This document shows positions 24,102 to 35,434 of a stretch of DNA of 64,000 nt, one piece after another. Position 1 is the stretch's first letter. Every line of letters starts with the position of its first letter. The translations under genes were made by a program, and so were the position numbers. The notes beneath the pieces are model-generated. The model was not told where the DNA came from. It searched no databases and worked only from the letters and a program-made list of their open reading frames with translations. Where the stretch lies: assembly GCA_003282435.1 (NCBI GenBank), contig QBZG01000003.1, positions 1-64,000 on the forward strand. The letters are read 5' to 3'. This DNA is from SAR116 cluster bacterium AG-335-B03. GTDB taxonomy: Bacteria > Pseudomonadota > Alphaproteobacteria > Puniceispirillales > Marisalimonadaceae.

Positions 24102-24108
24102 TAATTTT

Positions 24109-25419
24109 ATGAATAAATATAAAACTTTTTTACTATTTCCAATTTTTAAAAATAACAAATTTTGTCAAAATCAAATTTTTAATCAGAAGAATTTTATTTC
24201 ACGTTCTCTAGAAACAAGAAGCCTAGTTCAAGCCCTAGATGGTACAATTAATTTTGAAAGAATTGTAAATATTGATGTCCCTAAACCACCTTTGCTCATA
24301 AGTAAAACTATTGCAAATGAGATTAAAGATAATTTTAATATTGATAAAATTGATCTTATTATAATCGATTGCTCTTTATCTCCAATTCAGCATAGAAATT
24401 TAGAAAGATTTTTTAATAAAAAAATTATAGATAGAACACAACTTATTATAGAAATATTTGGTTTACGTGCTGCTACTAAGGAGGGAAAATTACAGGTTGA
24501 TCTTGCTAATCTTAGTTTTGAAAAAACTAGATTAGTTAGGTCTTGGACGCACCTAGAAAGACAAAGAGGAGGATTAAGTAAAGTAGGTGGACCGGGAGAA
24601 AGTCAAATAGAGTTAGATAAAAGAATGATTAATACTAAAATCAAGCAATTAAAAAAATTATTATTAAAAGTAAAGCAGACAAGAGAAGTACAACGTAAAC
24701 CAAGAATAAATGATTCTAACTTAATATTTTCACTTGTAGGTTACACAAATAGTGGTAAATCAACAATTTTTAATAATTTAAGTTCGTCTGATGTTTTAGT
24801 AAAAGATATGGTTTTTGCTACTTTAGATACAAAGATGAGTTTAGTGAATTTATCAAATAAGAAAAAAATTATTTTATCTGATACTGTAGGATTTATTTCT
24901 GCTTTACCAACAGAATTAATAGATTCATTTAATTCATCTTTAGAAGAACTTTTTTCTTCAGATTATTTATTGGTTGTACACGATTTATCTAATCCAGATC
25001 TAGAAAATCAAGCTAAACTAGTTTTTGACACATTAAAAGAGATTGGTTTTTCCGAAGAATTATTAGAAAATAAAGTCATTAATATTTTTAATAAATCTGA
25101 TTTGAACTCTAATATCGACAATTTTGATATTAAATTTAAAAACAAATTTGTTAAAACATCTGCATTAACCAAAAAAGGGATGAAAACTTTAAAAAATTAT
25201 TTAGATAAACTAGTTGATAAAAATTTTATAGATGCAACATTTTATATACCTAGTGATTCATTAAAAATTTCTTCGTGGCTACACAAAAACTCCCTTGTTT
25301 ATAATGATATATTTTGTAATATTAATTTTATAGGAAATAAAATAAAGACAAAAATTTCTATAAAAAAATTAAAATATTTTAAATCTAATTACTCTCATAT
25401 AAGAATGGATTCAATGTAA
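24109..25419 (+). CDS. hflX: GTPase HflX
   Basis: RQRGGLSKVGGPGESQIELDKR, G1 VGYTNSGKST, DTVGFISALPTELIDSF. Confidence 0.95.
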   Translation: MNKYKTFLLFPIFKNNKFCQNQIFNQKNFISRSLETRSLVQALDGTINFERIVNIDVPKPPLLISKTIANEIKDNFNIDKIDLIIIDCSLSPIQHRNLERFFNKKIIDRTQLIIEIFGLRAATKEGKLQVDLANLSFEKTRLVRSWTHLERQRGGLSKVGGPGESQIELDKRMINTKIKQLKKLLLKVKQTREVQRKPRINDSNLIFSLVGYTNSGKSTIFNNLSSSDVLVKDMVFATLDTKMSLVNLSNKKKIILSDTVGFISALPTELIDSFNSSLEELFSSDYLLVVHDLSNPDLENQAKLVFDTLKEIGFSEELLENKVINIFNKSDLNSNIDNFDIKFKNKFVKTSALTKKGMKTLKNYLDKLVDKNFIDATFYIPSDSLKISSWLHKNSLVYNDIFCNINFIGNKIKTKISIKKLKYFKSNYSHIRMDSM

Positions 25420-25429
25420 TTAAATAGTT

Positions 25430-26308
25430 ATGACTGTCAACTTTATAAATGATAAAAAAAAAAGGGAAGAAATAGTTCAATATATCAAACTTTTACTTAA
25501 AGACGTTAATGAAAGTATTATTCTTAAATATTTTAACAATCTTAAATTGAACGATATTTCAACTAAGACGTCTGAAGATGATTTTGTTAGTATTGCTGAC
25601 AAAAAAAGTGAAGAATTAATTTTTGAAAAATTGTATGGGTTTCTTAACATTAAAAATTTTATTGGTGAAGAAGGTTCATATAAAGATAAAAAACAATATT
25701 TAAGTTTATTAAATGAACCTCTAGTTTGGGTTGTTGACCCAATAGATGGAACTAAAAATTATATAAATGGGAAAGATAATTTTTGTTCTATGATTTCGCT
25801 TGCATGCTCTTCAATTCCTATAGCTACATTTATATACTATCCATTTAAAAAAAATTTTGTCTATGCATTTAAAGATTTTGGTGCATTTTCTATGGATTTT
25901 GATACTAAAAAAATTACTAAACTATCAATAAATTCTTTTAATCCTAGTGAGTTTTTAGGTTCTGGAGGTACTAAAGGTATTCCAGATCCATATAGACAAT
26001 CTATTTTGAATAACTTACGAAATAACACTAAGAGGGTTTTTATTGGTAGTGCTGGAATAGAAACTATTATGTTAGCAAAAAATCAAACTCAATTTTTATT
26101 TCATGGTAGAGTTACACCATGGGATCATTCACCATTAGATTTGATTATAAGAGAAGCTGGTGGGGTTGTATATATGATAAAAAACAAAGAAAAATTTAAT
26201 TTAAACTCAAAAGGTCCAATATTAGCTGCTTCTAATCAAGAAATTTGGGATCACATAAAAGAAATAGCAGTTCCCCAAAATCACCCTTATCTTAGTGATG
26301 CCTCTTAG
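25430..26308 (+). CDS. Inositol monophosphatase-family phosphatase
   Basis: GEEGS, WVVDPIDGTKNYINGKDNFC and WDHSPLDLIIREAGG motifs. Confidence 0.88.
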   Translation: MTVNFINDKKKREEIVQYIKLLLKDVNESIILKYFNNLKLNDISTKTSEDDFVSIADKKSEELIFEKLYGFLNIKNFIGEEGSYKDKKQYLSLLNEPLVWVVDPIDGTKNYINGKDNFCSMISLACSSIPIATFIYYPFKKNFVYAFKDFGAFSMDFDTKKITKLSINSFNPSEFLGSGGTKGIPDPYRQSILNNLRNNTKRVFIGSAGIETIMLAKNQTQFLFHGRVTPWDHSPLDLIIREAGGVVYMIKNKEKFNLNSKGPILAASNQEIWDHIKEIAVPQNHPYLSDAS

Positions 26309-27069
26309 TCTTTTTTTACAACATTAAATGAATTAAAAGCTTGATCTCCAGCCATTATTTCAATTCGGTTAATGTTAATATTCTTAGGTCTTGTGGAAAT
26401 CCAAAAAATTGTTTCAGCTATATCTTCTGGGCTAATAACTTTAGTATTTTTGTATACTTGAGACGCTTTTTCTCTATCACCTTTAAATCGGACTATTGAA
26501 AACTCAGTTTCAGCCAGACCAGGTTCAAGTGATGTAACATTAATGCCTTTACCAACTAGATCAGCTCTTAAATTTAATGAAAATTGACTTACGAATGCTT
26601 TTGTACCACCATACACATTTCCACCAGGATAAGGATAAGACCCCGCAACAGAGCCAAGATTGATAATATGACCTTCTTTATTATCAACCATTAATGGCAA
26701 AATAGTTCTCGTCGTATATACTAATCCCTTAATATTTGTATCAATCATTTGGTCCCAATCATCTAGGTCAGCATTATCTGCACCTTCTAATCCAAGTGCT
26801 AGTCCAGCGTTGTTACATAGTACGGATATTTTATTAAAGTTTGGAGGTAGGTTTTTAATTGCTGTTTGTACAGACTGTTTGTCACTTACGTCAAAGGATA
26901 GTGGTAAAGATTTTGGTCCTAATTCTTTTGCAATTTCTTCAAGACGATCGGCTCTTCTTCCAGTAATTATAGTTTGCCATCCTTTTTCATTAAATAATGT
27001 AGCTGTAGCTTTTCCAAAACCGGATGTCGCACCAGTAATGAAAATTGTTTTTGGTAAATTAGAATTCAT
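26305..27069 (-). CDS. SDR family oxidoreductase (YdfG-like)
   Basis: TGATSGFGKATA, NNAG, YGGTKAF. Confidence 0.9.
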   Translation of the reverse strand: MNSNLPKTIFITGATSGFGKATATLFNEKGWQTIITGRRADRLEEIAKELGPKSLPLSFDVSDKQSVQTAIKNLPPNFNKISVLCNNAGLALGLEGADNADLDDWDQMIDTNIKGLVYTTRTILPLMVDNKEGHIINLGSVAGSYPYPGGNVYGGTKAFVSQFSLNLRADLVGKGINVTSLEPGLAETEFSIVRFKGDREKASQVYKNTKVISPEDIAETIFWISTRPKNININRIEIMAGDQAFNSFNVVKKD

Positions 27070-27900
27070 TTAATCCTCATTTATTAATCTTTTAGCGTTA
27101 TTCCATAAGTTTTTAAAATTGATTGCTTTTAAATTATGCCATTTTAATTTTTTATCTTCAATAATGTTTTCCATTTTATTAAATCTTTTGATAAATTTTT
27201 GATTAGCTTTTTTTATTGTTTGATCTGGATCAAGATTTAAATGTCTAGATAAACTTATTAATGTAAAAAATAAATCGCCTAGTTCATCTTCAATATTTTT
27301 ATTATTTTTTTCTTTCAAGGCATCCTTTAATTCATTTAATTCTTCATCAACTTTTTTAAGTATCTGATCTTTACTAATCCAATCAAAATTTAATGATGCA
27401 GCTTTCTTTTGAATTTTCAATGATTTCAGAATAGTGGGCATATTATTTTCAATTTGATCTAATGTACTTTTATTTGAATTATTTTTACTCTTTTTTTCGA
27501 AATTTTTTATTCTTTCCCAACTTTCTTGGGGTAAGTCATTAATCTTGTAATTTTCATCAAAGATTTGAGGATGTCTTCTTATTATCTTTTGTGAAATTTC
27601 GTCCGCAACATCGTCAAAATTAAAGTCACCCTGATCAGAAGCAATTTGAGATATAAGGACAACTTGCAACAACAAATCACCTAACTCACTTTTAATTTCA
27701 TTTATATCATTTTTTTCAATTGCATTTACCAGCTCATAGGCTTCTTCAATTGAATACGGTGCTATTGAACTATAATCTTGCTTTAAATCCCATGGACATC
27801 CACCATCAGGATCTCTCAATATTTCAATTACACATCTAATTTTATCAATTGATACGAGTTTATTTAATTCATCAGATTTTTTTTTTGATATTTTTTTCAT
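27070..27900 (-). CDS. mazG: Nucleoside triphosphate pyrophosphohydrolase MazG
   Basis: GGCPWDLKQDYSSIAPYSIEEAYEL; ELGDLLLQV; second ELGDLFFTL. Confidence 0.95.
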   Translation of the reverse strand: MKKISKKKSDELNKLVSIDKIRCVIEILRDPDGGCPWDLKQDYSSIAPYSIEEAYELVNAIEKNDINEIKSELGDLLLQVVLISQIASDQGDFNFDDVADEISQKIIRRHPQIFDENYKINDLPQESWERIKNFEKKSKNNSNKSTLDQIENNMPTILKSLKIQKKAASLNFDWISKDQILKKVDEELNELKDALKEKNNKNIEDELGDLFFTLISLSRHLNLDPDQTIKKANQKFIKRFNKMENIIEDKKLKWHNLKAINFKNLWNNAKRLINED

Positions 27901-27971
27901 AATGCAATCTTTTTTGTGCTAATTATAAACATATTCAATTTTATTATAAATCAATATATCATTAGGAGATA

Positions 27972-28610
27972 TTGTTGTCTGAAGAAAAATTAGGTATTTT
28001 TGCTCGTTTCAGAAGGTACTTTCTTGCAGGTATTTTAGTTACTTCTCCAATTTTAATTACTATCTATGTAACTTGGATTATAATTACTTTCATTGATACC
28101 CAAGTGGCAGGCTTATTACCTGATAGTTTAGACTTTACAAAACAATTACCTCATCAAATTCCTGGATTAGGATTAATAATTAGTATTGTTGTAATAACAT
28201 TTATTGGTGCAATTACCCCTGGCTTTATTGGAAGAACATTACTGAAAACGGGTGAAAGAGTTTTGAATAAAATGCCTGTTGTAAGAAGTATTTATAGTGC
28301 CATAAAACAAATTATGGAAACTGTTATGTCTACTAATTCAGAAAGTTTTAGGGATGTGGTTTTAGTTGAATATCCTAGAAAGGGTATTTGGGTCATAGGT
28401 TTTGTTACTGGTGAAACTAAAGGTGAGGTTCAAACTTTAAATAAAGAAACATTAATAAATGTTTTTATACCTACCACTCCTAATCCAACTAGTGGATTTC
28501 TTTTATTTTTACCCAAGAAAGATTTGATTTTCATGAAAATGAAAGTAGAGGATGCAGTCAAAATGGTTATTTCTGGTGGAATAGTAACGCCTAAAATTAG
28601 TAAAAGATAA
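27972..28610 (+). CDS. DUF502 family membrane protein (TTG start)
   Basis: RRYFLAGILVTSPILITIYVTW..., IPGLGLIISIVVITFIGAI; adjacent to recG as in Alphaproteobacteria. Confidence 0.87.
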   Translation: MLSEEKLGIFARFRRYFLAGILVTSPILITIYVTWIIITFIDTQVAGLLPDSLDFTKQLPHQIPGLGLIISIVVITFIGAITPGFIGRTLLKTGERVLNKMPVVRSIYSAIKQIMETVMSTNSESFRDVVLVEYPRKGIWVIGFVTGETKGEVQTLNKETLINVFIPTTPNPTSGFLLFLPKKDLIFMKMKVEDAVKMVISGGIVTPKISKR

Positions 28611-28621
28611 ATTATAAATAA

Positions 28622-30748
28622 TCATCCACCTTTTAATAATTTAATAGCGTCATTATTTTCAAAAATAGATAAAAGAGTGTTTACCTTGTATTGTTGATTT
28701 TCATTTTTTAATAAATTAACAGCCTCATCTCTTGCTGCAGGTATTAAATCACTATGTAGATGTAAGTCTATAAATTTGAAATCTATATTTCCTGACTGCT
28801 TACTTCCTAGAACTTCACCAGGTCCTCTTAATATCAAGTCATTTTCGGAAATTTTAAAACCATCATCAGTTTCTTTTAAGATCTTTAATCTTGAGTAAGC
28901 GATTGGGCTTAGTTGTGATTTATATAATAATATACAAGAGGATTCTTTATTACTTCTTCCAACTCTTCCTCTCAATTGATGGATTTGTGATAATCCAAAT
29001 CTTTCAGCACATTCAATAACCATTATAGTTGCATCAGGAATATCAACACCAACCTCAATAACAGTGGTGGCTACAAGTATCTTACTTTTACCGACCTTAA
29101 AGTCATTAATTGCCTTTTCCTTGTCAATTTGATTTTGTTTTCCATGAACTAAAGATATATCAATATTTGGGAAAAAACTTGTTAAAAAATCAAACCTTTC
29201 ATTCACTGCAATTAAATCTTCATTTTCTGAATTTTCAATCATAGGACAAACCCAGTATATTAAAGCCCCATTTTTAATTGCTCTTTCGACAGATAATAAA
29301 ACCTCATTTATTTTACTTTGAGGTAGAACATAAGTTTTTATATGTCTCCTTCCAATTGGTTTTTCTTTTATGATTGACATATCCATATCACCATAAGCGG
29401 TTAAGGCAAGGGACCTTGGAATAGGGGTGGCTGTCATAACTAATATGTTAACATTTGTACCTTTTTGCGTGATTTCATATCTTTGTTTTACACCAAATTT
29501 ATGTTGTTCATCTATTACTGCTAGAGACAAGTTTTTATATGTGACATTTTTAGATATCAATGCATGCGTGCCAACAATAACTTTAACATGACCATTTGCT
29601 ATACTATTGATAACTTCTGTTCTTTCTTTTTTATTATGATTTGATCTAGATGCACCTAATAATAAGGCAACATTTATATTCATTGGAGCAAGAAGTTTTT
29701 TTATAGTGTTGTAATGTTGTAAAGCCAATATTTCGGTAGGTACTAAAAGTACGGATTGAGATCCATCAGATATAGAGTGTAACATTGAAATTAATGCTAC
29801 TATTGTTTTACCTGAGCCAACATCACCTTGTAGCATTCTAACCATGGTCTTTTGGTTTTGAATATCTTTTTGAATTTCGTTAACAACTTCACTTTGATTT
29901 TCAGTTAACTTAAAAGGTAAATTTTTATACAATTTTTCTATTATTTGAGAATTATTGTCAGGTGATAAATTATTATTAATTTTAGTTATTTTATTTTTAA
30001 TTAATAACATTGATATTTGGTTTGCAACCAACTCATCAAAAGCAAGTCGCTTTCTATAAATACTATTCAGTTCGGTGTCTTTAACATTTCCAGGATTATG
30101 TATTTTAGTAATAGAAGTCTGCCAATTTTTAAATTTATATTTCTCTATTACTGCGTGTGATAACCATTCTGTCACATCAGGTATTTTTTTTATAGATTGA
30201 TTCATAATTTTAAAAATAAACTTTTGATTAACGCCATGAAATAAAGGATAAACAGGTTCAATCTTAGGAATTTCATTACTTGTATTATTTGAAACTACAT
30301 AATCAGGATGAACAACTTGACCTAAACCATTATAACTTTCAAATTTCCCACTTATAAGAATTCTATTCCCAACCTTATAGATATTTTTCAAATACTGGGT
30401 GTTTTGGCCAAAATATACAATATCTAATCTTATACTTTTTTCTTCATTTATGCCAAAAGTTACTATTTTTGAAATATTATTTTTTTTTTTAAAATTATAG
30501 TTTGGTATATTAACTTCTATTATTTCAACTTCACATGTTATAATTTCACCATGATTTATATCTTTTAAAGATGTATTTTGAAAACGGTTAATAGTTTTAA
30601 TTGGTAGATAAAATAGTAGATTAATAATATAAGGACCAATTTTTTTTTCTAATAACTTTAATTTTTTTTCTCCAACTCCATCTATATTAAGTAATGAAGA
30701 AAACAATTTAAAAATATTTTCAGGTCTTTCGATGATTAAATTAGACAA
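28622..30748 (-). CDS. recG: ATP-dependent DNA helicase RecG
   Basis: [38 protein letters not shown]. Confidence 0.96.
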   Translation of the reverse strand: MSNLIIERPENIFKLFSSLLNIDGVGEKKLKLLEKKIGPYIINLLFYLPIKTINRFQNTSLKDINHGEIITCEVEIIEVNIPNYNFKKKNNISKIVTFGINEEKSIRLDIVYFGQNTQYLKNIYKVGNRILISGKFESYNGLGQVVHPDYVVSNNTSNEIPKIEPVYPLFHGVNQKFIFKIMNQSIKKIPDVTEWLSHAVIEKYKFKNWQTSITKIHNPGNVKDTELNSIYRKRLAFDELVANQISMLLIKNKITKINNNLSPDNNSQIIEKLYKNLPFKLTENQSEVVNEIQKDIQNQKTMVRMLQGDVGSGKTIVALISMLHSISDGSQSVLLVPTEILALQHYNTIKKLLAPMNINVALLLGASRSNHNKKERTEVINSIANGHVKVIVGTHALISKNVTYKNLSLAVIDEQHKFGVKQRYEITQKGTNVNILVMTATPIPRSLALTAYGDMDMSIIKEKPIGRRHIKTYVLPQSKINEVLLSVERAIKNGALIYWVCPMIENSENEDLIAVNERFDFLTSFFPNIDISLVHGKQNQIDKEKAINDFKVGKSKILVATTVIEVGVDIPDATIMVIECAERFGLSQIHQLRGRVGRSNKESSCILLYKSQLSPIAYSRLKILKETDDGFKISENDLILRGPGEVLGSKQSGNIDFKFIDLHLHSDLIPAARDEAVNLLKNENQQYKVNTLLSIFENNDAIKLLKGG

Positions 30749-30814
30749 GAAATTAAAATCCTTTATTTATAATTATACTCACTTAAAATTTATTTTATAC
30801 AAATCGAGAAAAAA

Positions 30815-31072
30815 TTGAACAATAGAAGTGTTTTTATAAAAAAACTTATATATAGATCTAAATATACAGGAACACGTGAAACAGATATTTTACTTGGTAA
30901 CTTTGCAGAGATTAATTTACACAATTTAAGTGATGAATACCTCTTATCTTATCAAAAACTACTTGAGTCTGGAGATCCAAGAATATGGCGTTTATCAATT
31001 GATATTGAAAAAACTAATTCTGATAAAGAAAATTATATTATTAATTTGATTAGAGAGTTTAAAGGTTTTTAA
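30815..31072 (+). CDS. sdhE: FAD assembly factor SdhE family (DUF339)
   Basis: RSKYTGTRETDILLGNF...; small protein between recG and mfd. Confidence 0.87.
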   Translation: MNNRSVFIKKLIYRSKYTGTRETDILLGNFAEINLHNLSDEYLLSYQKLLESGDPRIWRLSIDIEKTNSDKENYIINLIREFKGF

Positions 31073-31073
31073 A

Positions 31074-34000
31074 TTGTTTAATTTAAAATATGAAGTGAAA
31101 AAAATTAATAATATTAATGGGGTTCGAGATAGTACAATTCCATTTTTAATATCAACACTATTAAAAAACGATAATATTTTTTACATTGCAAAGAATGATT
31201 CTGAAATATCAAATATTTATAATTTTTTATCACATAATTTTGAGGATATTCATATTTTCAAAATTCCTGCTTGGGACTGTCTTCCATATGATATTTCATC
31301 GCCAAATTTTAGTATTGTAAGTGAACGTATAAAATCTTTTTCAAAACTTTGCTTTTTTAAAAAAAATAAAGAAAAAAATATTTTTTTAACAACTATTAAC
31401 GCCTTAGTAACTAAAACTGCTCCAAGAGATTTTTATAAAAAAAATTTTATTTCCATTACTAACAAAACTGAACACTCTTTAAACACATTGACTAATTTTT
31501 TAATTAATACTGGATATAAAAGAGTTCAAACTGTAAGGGAATTATGTGAATTTAGCTTAAGGGGAAGTATTTTAGATATTTTTCCGATTGGATACTCAAA
31601 AGCTTTTAGGATCGATTTCTTTGGTCAAACTATTGAAACAATAAAGGTAATGGATCCACTCACCCAAAGATCTAGTGTTCACGTTGAAAATATTAATATT
31701 TATTCCTCTAATGAATATTTATTGAGTGAAGAGAATATTGAAAATTTTAGAAAAAAATTTAGAAGCTTATACGCTAATCAAAGCATCAAGAATTCTATTT
31801 ACGAAAAAGTTTCATCAGGTATTAAATTTAATGGAATAGAACATTATTTACCCTTGCTTCATAAAGAACCTTTATGTTCAATTTTTGATTTTTTACCAAA
31901 AGATGAAGAGATTATTTTCTTACTAACTAAAAATTTTTTTAAATTAATTGCTGAAAGAGAATTAGAAATAAAACATTTCAGTGATGAAAGAAAAATACAA
32001 AATCCAGAATATAATTTAATTTCAATTGAAGAATTGTACTTAACAACAAAAAATGTAAAAGAGCATTTAAAATCATTCAAAAGAATTAATTTAAATGAAT
32101 TTGATCAAATTGAAAATAAAGATGATAATGAAATTAATTTGTACTCTAAACCATTAATAATTTCTAACTACATAGATACAGATGATACTAATAAAATAAA
32201 TAATTTTGTTAAATTTTGTATAAATAAAAGTTTAGATAATAAAAAAATCATCATAATTACTGAAGAAAATTCTAGTATTAACAACCTAATTCATTTTTTT
32301 GAAGAAGATCTAAATAGAAGTAATATCAAATTTAATATTATTGAAATTAAAGACTTAATTTATGATGAACTCAGAACTAATTTCAATTTTACATATTCAC
32401 CATATTTAGAAAGTTTCGAAGTTAATGACCATTTAATTATTTTTGATCGTGATATCTTTGGAATGCCAGAAAAAAAGAAGAAATCATGGAGAAGAAAAAC
32501 AGAAAATTTTCTTAAAGACTTAAATACCATTGAAGCTGGTGACTTAATAGCACACATTGACCATGGAATAGGCCTATATGATGGATTGGAAATGATTTCT
32601 TCCTCTGGTGTAGATCATGATTGCCTGAGGTTAATTTACAGTGGAGGAGATAAGTTATATCTACCAGTTGAAAACATGAATTTATTGAGCAGGGTAGGTG
32701 ATACAAATTTTGCACGAGATCTTGATAAACTTGGTGCCGCTAATTGGCAAAATAGAAAGGCAAATGTCAAAAAGAAAATTAAGGATATGGCTGAGAAATT
32801 AATAAGAGTTGCAGCTCAAAGAGAAATAATATCAACAGAAAAACTATTTGTTACTGAAGATTATAAAAGTTTTTCTGGAAAATTCCCGTTTCAGTTAACT
32901 GATGATCAAGAAAGGGCTATAAATGATGTAATTTTAGATTTAGAAACTGGCAAATTAATGGATAGATTAATTTGTGGTGATGTCGGTTTTGGCAAAACTG
33001 AAGTTGCATTAAGAACATCTTTTATTTTAGCAAATTCTGGTTACCAAGTAGCTTTAGTAGCCCCAACTACAATTTTAGTAAAACAACACTATAAAAGTTT
33101 TTCTGAAAGGTTTAAAACAACCTCATTAAACATCTCTTCCTTATCACGAATGACTAGTTTAAAAGATAGAAACAAAATAAAAAATTACCTTAAAACTGGT
33201 GAAGTTAATATTGTAATTGGAACACATGCTTTACTTTCTAACGACGTAGATTTTAATAATTTAGGATTGCTAATTATAGATGAAGAACAACATTTTGGAG
33301 TCGCGCAAAAAGAGAAAATTAAAGAACTTCAAGGAAATATTCATGTATTAACACTATCAGCAACTCCAATTCCAAGAACACTTCAGTTATCTTTGTCTGG
33401 ACTTAAACAACTTAGCTTAATTACCACTCCTCCTGTTAACAGACTATCAATAAGAACCTTCGTCTTAGAGTGGGATAAAGTTGTGCTATTAGATGCTTTA
33501 AATAGAGAAAAAAATAGAGGTGGACAGACGTTTATTGTCTGCCCTAGAGTTAAAGATATAGATAGCTTGTATGATAAAATAAAAACAATGGTTCCTGATT
33601 TATCAATTAGTGTTGCACATGGGCAAATGAAGATAGATGAATTAGATAAATCAATTAATTTATTTTCAGACGGTATCACAGATATTTTGATATCTACTAA
33701 TATCATTGAATCTGGAATTGATATACCTAATGCGAATACAATAATAATCCATAAAGCTGATATGTTTGGCCTCTCTCAATTATATCAACTTAGAGGTAGA
33801 GTTGGTCGTAGTAAAACTCGTGCTTATTCTTATTTTACAATTGATAAAGATAAAATTTTACAAAAAAAATCTCAGCAAAGGCTAGATGTAATAAAAACAC
33901 TTGATAATCTTGGAGCAGGTTTTTCCCTAGCAAGTTATGATATGGATATTAGAGGGGCAGGTAATCTACTTGGTGATGAACAATCTGGACAAATCAAAGA

Positions 34001-34529
34001 GGTAGGGGTTGAGTTGTACCAAGATATGTTAAAAGATGCTGTAAGTTCATATAAAGAGGGTGGTAAATCCATTGAAGAAACTTGGTCTCCTTCGATATCT
34101 CTTGGACTACCAGTTCTTATTCCAGAAACATACGTTTATGACCTTTCTACCAGAATGTCTCTTTATAGGAAGGCAGGTGAGATATTAAATAAAGAAGATA
34201 TAGATAATTTTACTGAAGAGCTTTTTGATAGATTTGGACCTCCACCTATGGAAGTTAATAATTTATTAGCTACTTTGATGATTAAAAATAAATGCCTTAA
34301 AAATAAAATAAAAATTATAGATGCCGGACCCAAAGGTATTTTAATTGGTTTTAAAAATAATTATTTCAAAGATACAGATAAACTATTCAAATGGATAAGT
34401 GACAAATCTGGTTTAATAAAAATTAGACCTGATCAAAAACTTATTATTCAAAAAAATCTAAAAACGCGGGATGATAAAATAGATACAGTTGTAGATATTA
34501 TAAGTCAGTTAGAATTGTTAAGCGTTTAG
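31074..34529 (+). CDS. mfd: Transcription-repair coupling factor (TTG start)
   Basis: 1151 aa; [61 protein letters not shown]. Confidence 0.96.
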   Translation: MFNLKYEVKKINNINGVRDSTIPFLISTLLKNDNIFYIAKNDSEISNIYNFLSHNFEDIHIFKIPAWDCLPYDISSPNFSIVSERIKSFSKLCFFKKNKEKNIFLTTINALVTKTAPRDFYKKNFISITNKTEHSLNTLTNFLINTGYKRVQTVRELCEFSLRGSILDIFPIGYSKAFRIDFFGQTIETIKVMDPLTQRSSVHVENINIYSSNEYLLSEENIENFRKKFRSLYANQSIKNSIYEKVSSGIKFNGIEHYLPLLHKEPLCSIFDFLPKDEEIIFLLTKNFFKLIAERELEIKHFSDERKIQNPEYNLISIEELYLTTKNVKEHLKSFKRINLNEFDQIENKDDNEINLYSKPLIISNYIDTDDTNKINNFVKFCINKSLDNKKIIIITEENSSINNLIHFFEEDLNRSNIKFNIIEIKDLIYDELRTNFNFTYSPYLESFEVNDHLIIFDRDIFGMPEKKKKSWRRKTENFLKDLNTIEAGDLIAHIDHGIGLYDGLEMISSSGVDHDCLRLIYSGGDKLYLPVENMNLLSRVGDTNFARDLDKLGAANWQNRKANVKKKIKDMAEKLIRVAAQREIISTEKLFVTEDYKSFSGKFPFQLTDDQERAINDVILDLETGKLMDRLICGDVGFGKTEVALRTSFILANSGYQVALVAPTTILVKQHYKSFSERFKTTSLNISSLSRMTSLKDRNKIKNYLKTGEVNIVIGTHALLSNDVDFNNLGLLIIDEEQHFGVAQKEKIKELQGNIHVLTLSATPIPRTLQLSLSGLKQLSLITTPPVNRLSIRTFVLEWDKVVLLDALNREKNRGGQTFIVCPRVKDIDSLYDKIKTMVPDLSISVAHGQMKIDELDKSINLFSDGITDILISTNIIESGIDIPNANTIIIHKADMFGLSQLYQLRGRVGRSKTRAYSYFTIDKDKILQKKSQQRLDVIKTLDNLGAGFSLASYDMDIRGAGNLLGDEQSGQIKEVGVELYQDMLKDAVSSYKEGGKSIEETWSPSISLGLPVLIPETYVYDLSTRMSLYRKAGEILNKEDIDNFTEELFDRFGPPPMEVNNLLATLMIKNKCLKNKIKIIDAGPKGILIGFKNNYFKDTDKLFKWISDKSGLIKIRPDQKLIIQKNLKTRDDKIDTVVDIISQLELLSV

Positions 34530-34530
34530 T

Positions 34531-34815
34531 CTATATTCGACAATCAAAAGTACCTTTGGCTGTATCATCAGCATAAGTTTTTATTTTCATTAACACTACT
34601 TTATTATGATTTTTACAAATATTTTTAATTTTATCTTTTATATTTGAAGGAATATTAGTTATAGAATTTTTTTCAATTTTCCACTTAATTTCAAATGGTT
34701 TTTCTTGATAGGTTATAGGAGGTAATACGATATTTTCTTTGTTTGAGATCTTAGTATGTTGATTGCAGTTTGATAAAAATAATAATAAGCACATAATTAT
34801 TAGAACTTTATACAT
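34531..34815 (-). CDS. Small putative lipoprotein of unknown function
   Basis: 94 aa; N-terminal signal with lipobox LSNC. Confidence 0.6.
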   Translation of the reverse strand: MYKVLIIMCLLLFLSNCNQHTKISNKENIVLPPITYQEKPFEIKWKIEKNSITNIPSNIKDKIKNICKNHNKVVLMKIKTYADDTAKGTFDCRI

Positions 34816-34901
34816 TTTAAAACTCTCCTACTTATCTTAATGGATTAACATAATGTAAAATATTATTTTTAAGTATTTATTTCAAATAGTGCAAAAGGCT
34901 T

Positions 34902-35342
34902 TTACCAAGTTCCAACGTTTTTCATACTTGACCATGGCTCTTTTATTTCAAGATTTTCACCTTGTTGAAGTAATTCAATAGAAATATTATCAGGTGATTT
35001 AACAAAAGCCATTCTTCCTTCTCGTGGAGGTCTATTAATTGTTACGCCTGTATCTATTAATTTTTGACAAGTATCATAAATATTTTTTACTGAAAGCGCT
35101 AGATGACCAAAATTTCTTCCAGAATCATATTTTTCTGGTTCCCAATTATAGGTCAGTTCAATTTCTGGAGAACGAGTTTCTTTTGCATTTTTTTCATCTT
35201 CTGGTGCCGCTAGAAAAATTAAAGTAAATTTGCCTTCAGGAACATCTTTTCTTCTAATTTCAACTAAACCAAGCTTATTACAAAAAAAGTCTAATGATTC
35301 ATCTATATTAGTTACTCTAATCATTGCATGTAAAAATTTCAT
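34902..35342 (-). CDS. gloA: Lactoylglutathione lyase (glyoxalase I)
   Basis: [26 protein letters not shown]..., [23 protein letters not shown]. Confidence 0.88.
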   Translation of the reverse strand: MKFLHAMIRVTNIDESLDFFCNKLGLVEIRRKDVPEGKFTLIFLAAPEDEKNAKETRSPEIELTYNWEPEKYDSGRNFGHLALSVKNIYDTCQKLIDTGVTINRPPREGRMAFVKSPDNISIELLQQGENLEIKEPWSSMKNVGTW

Positions 35343-35434
35343 ATTAAATCCAAAATGTTAAATAAATATATTATATAGATAATACAATTTAATTAATTAT
35401 ACTACTATCATTACAAATAGTATCAGAGATTTTT

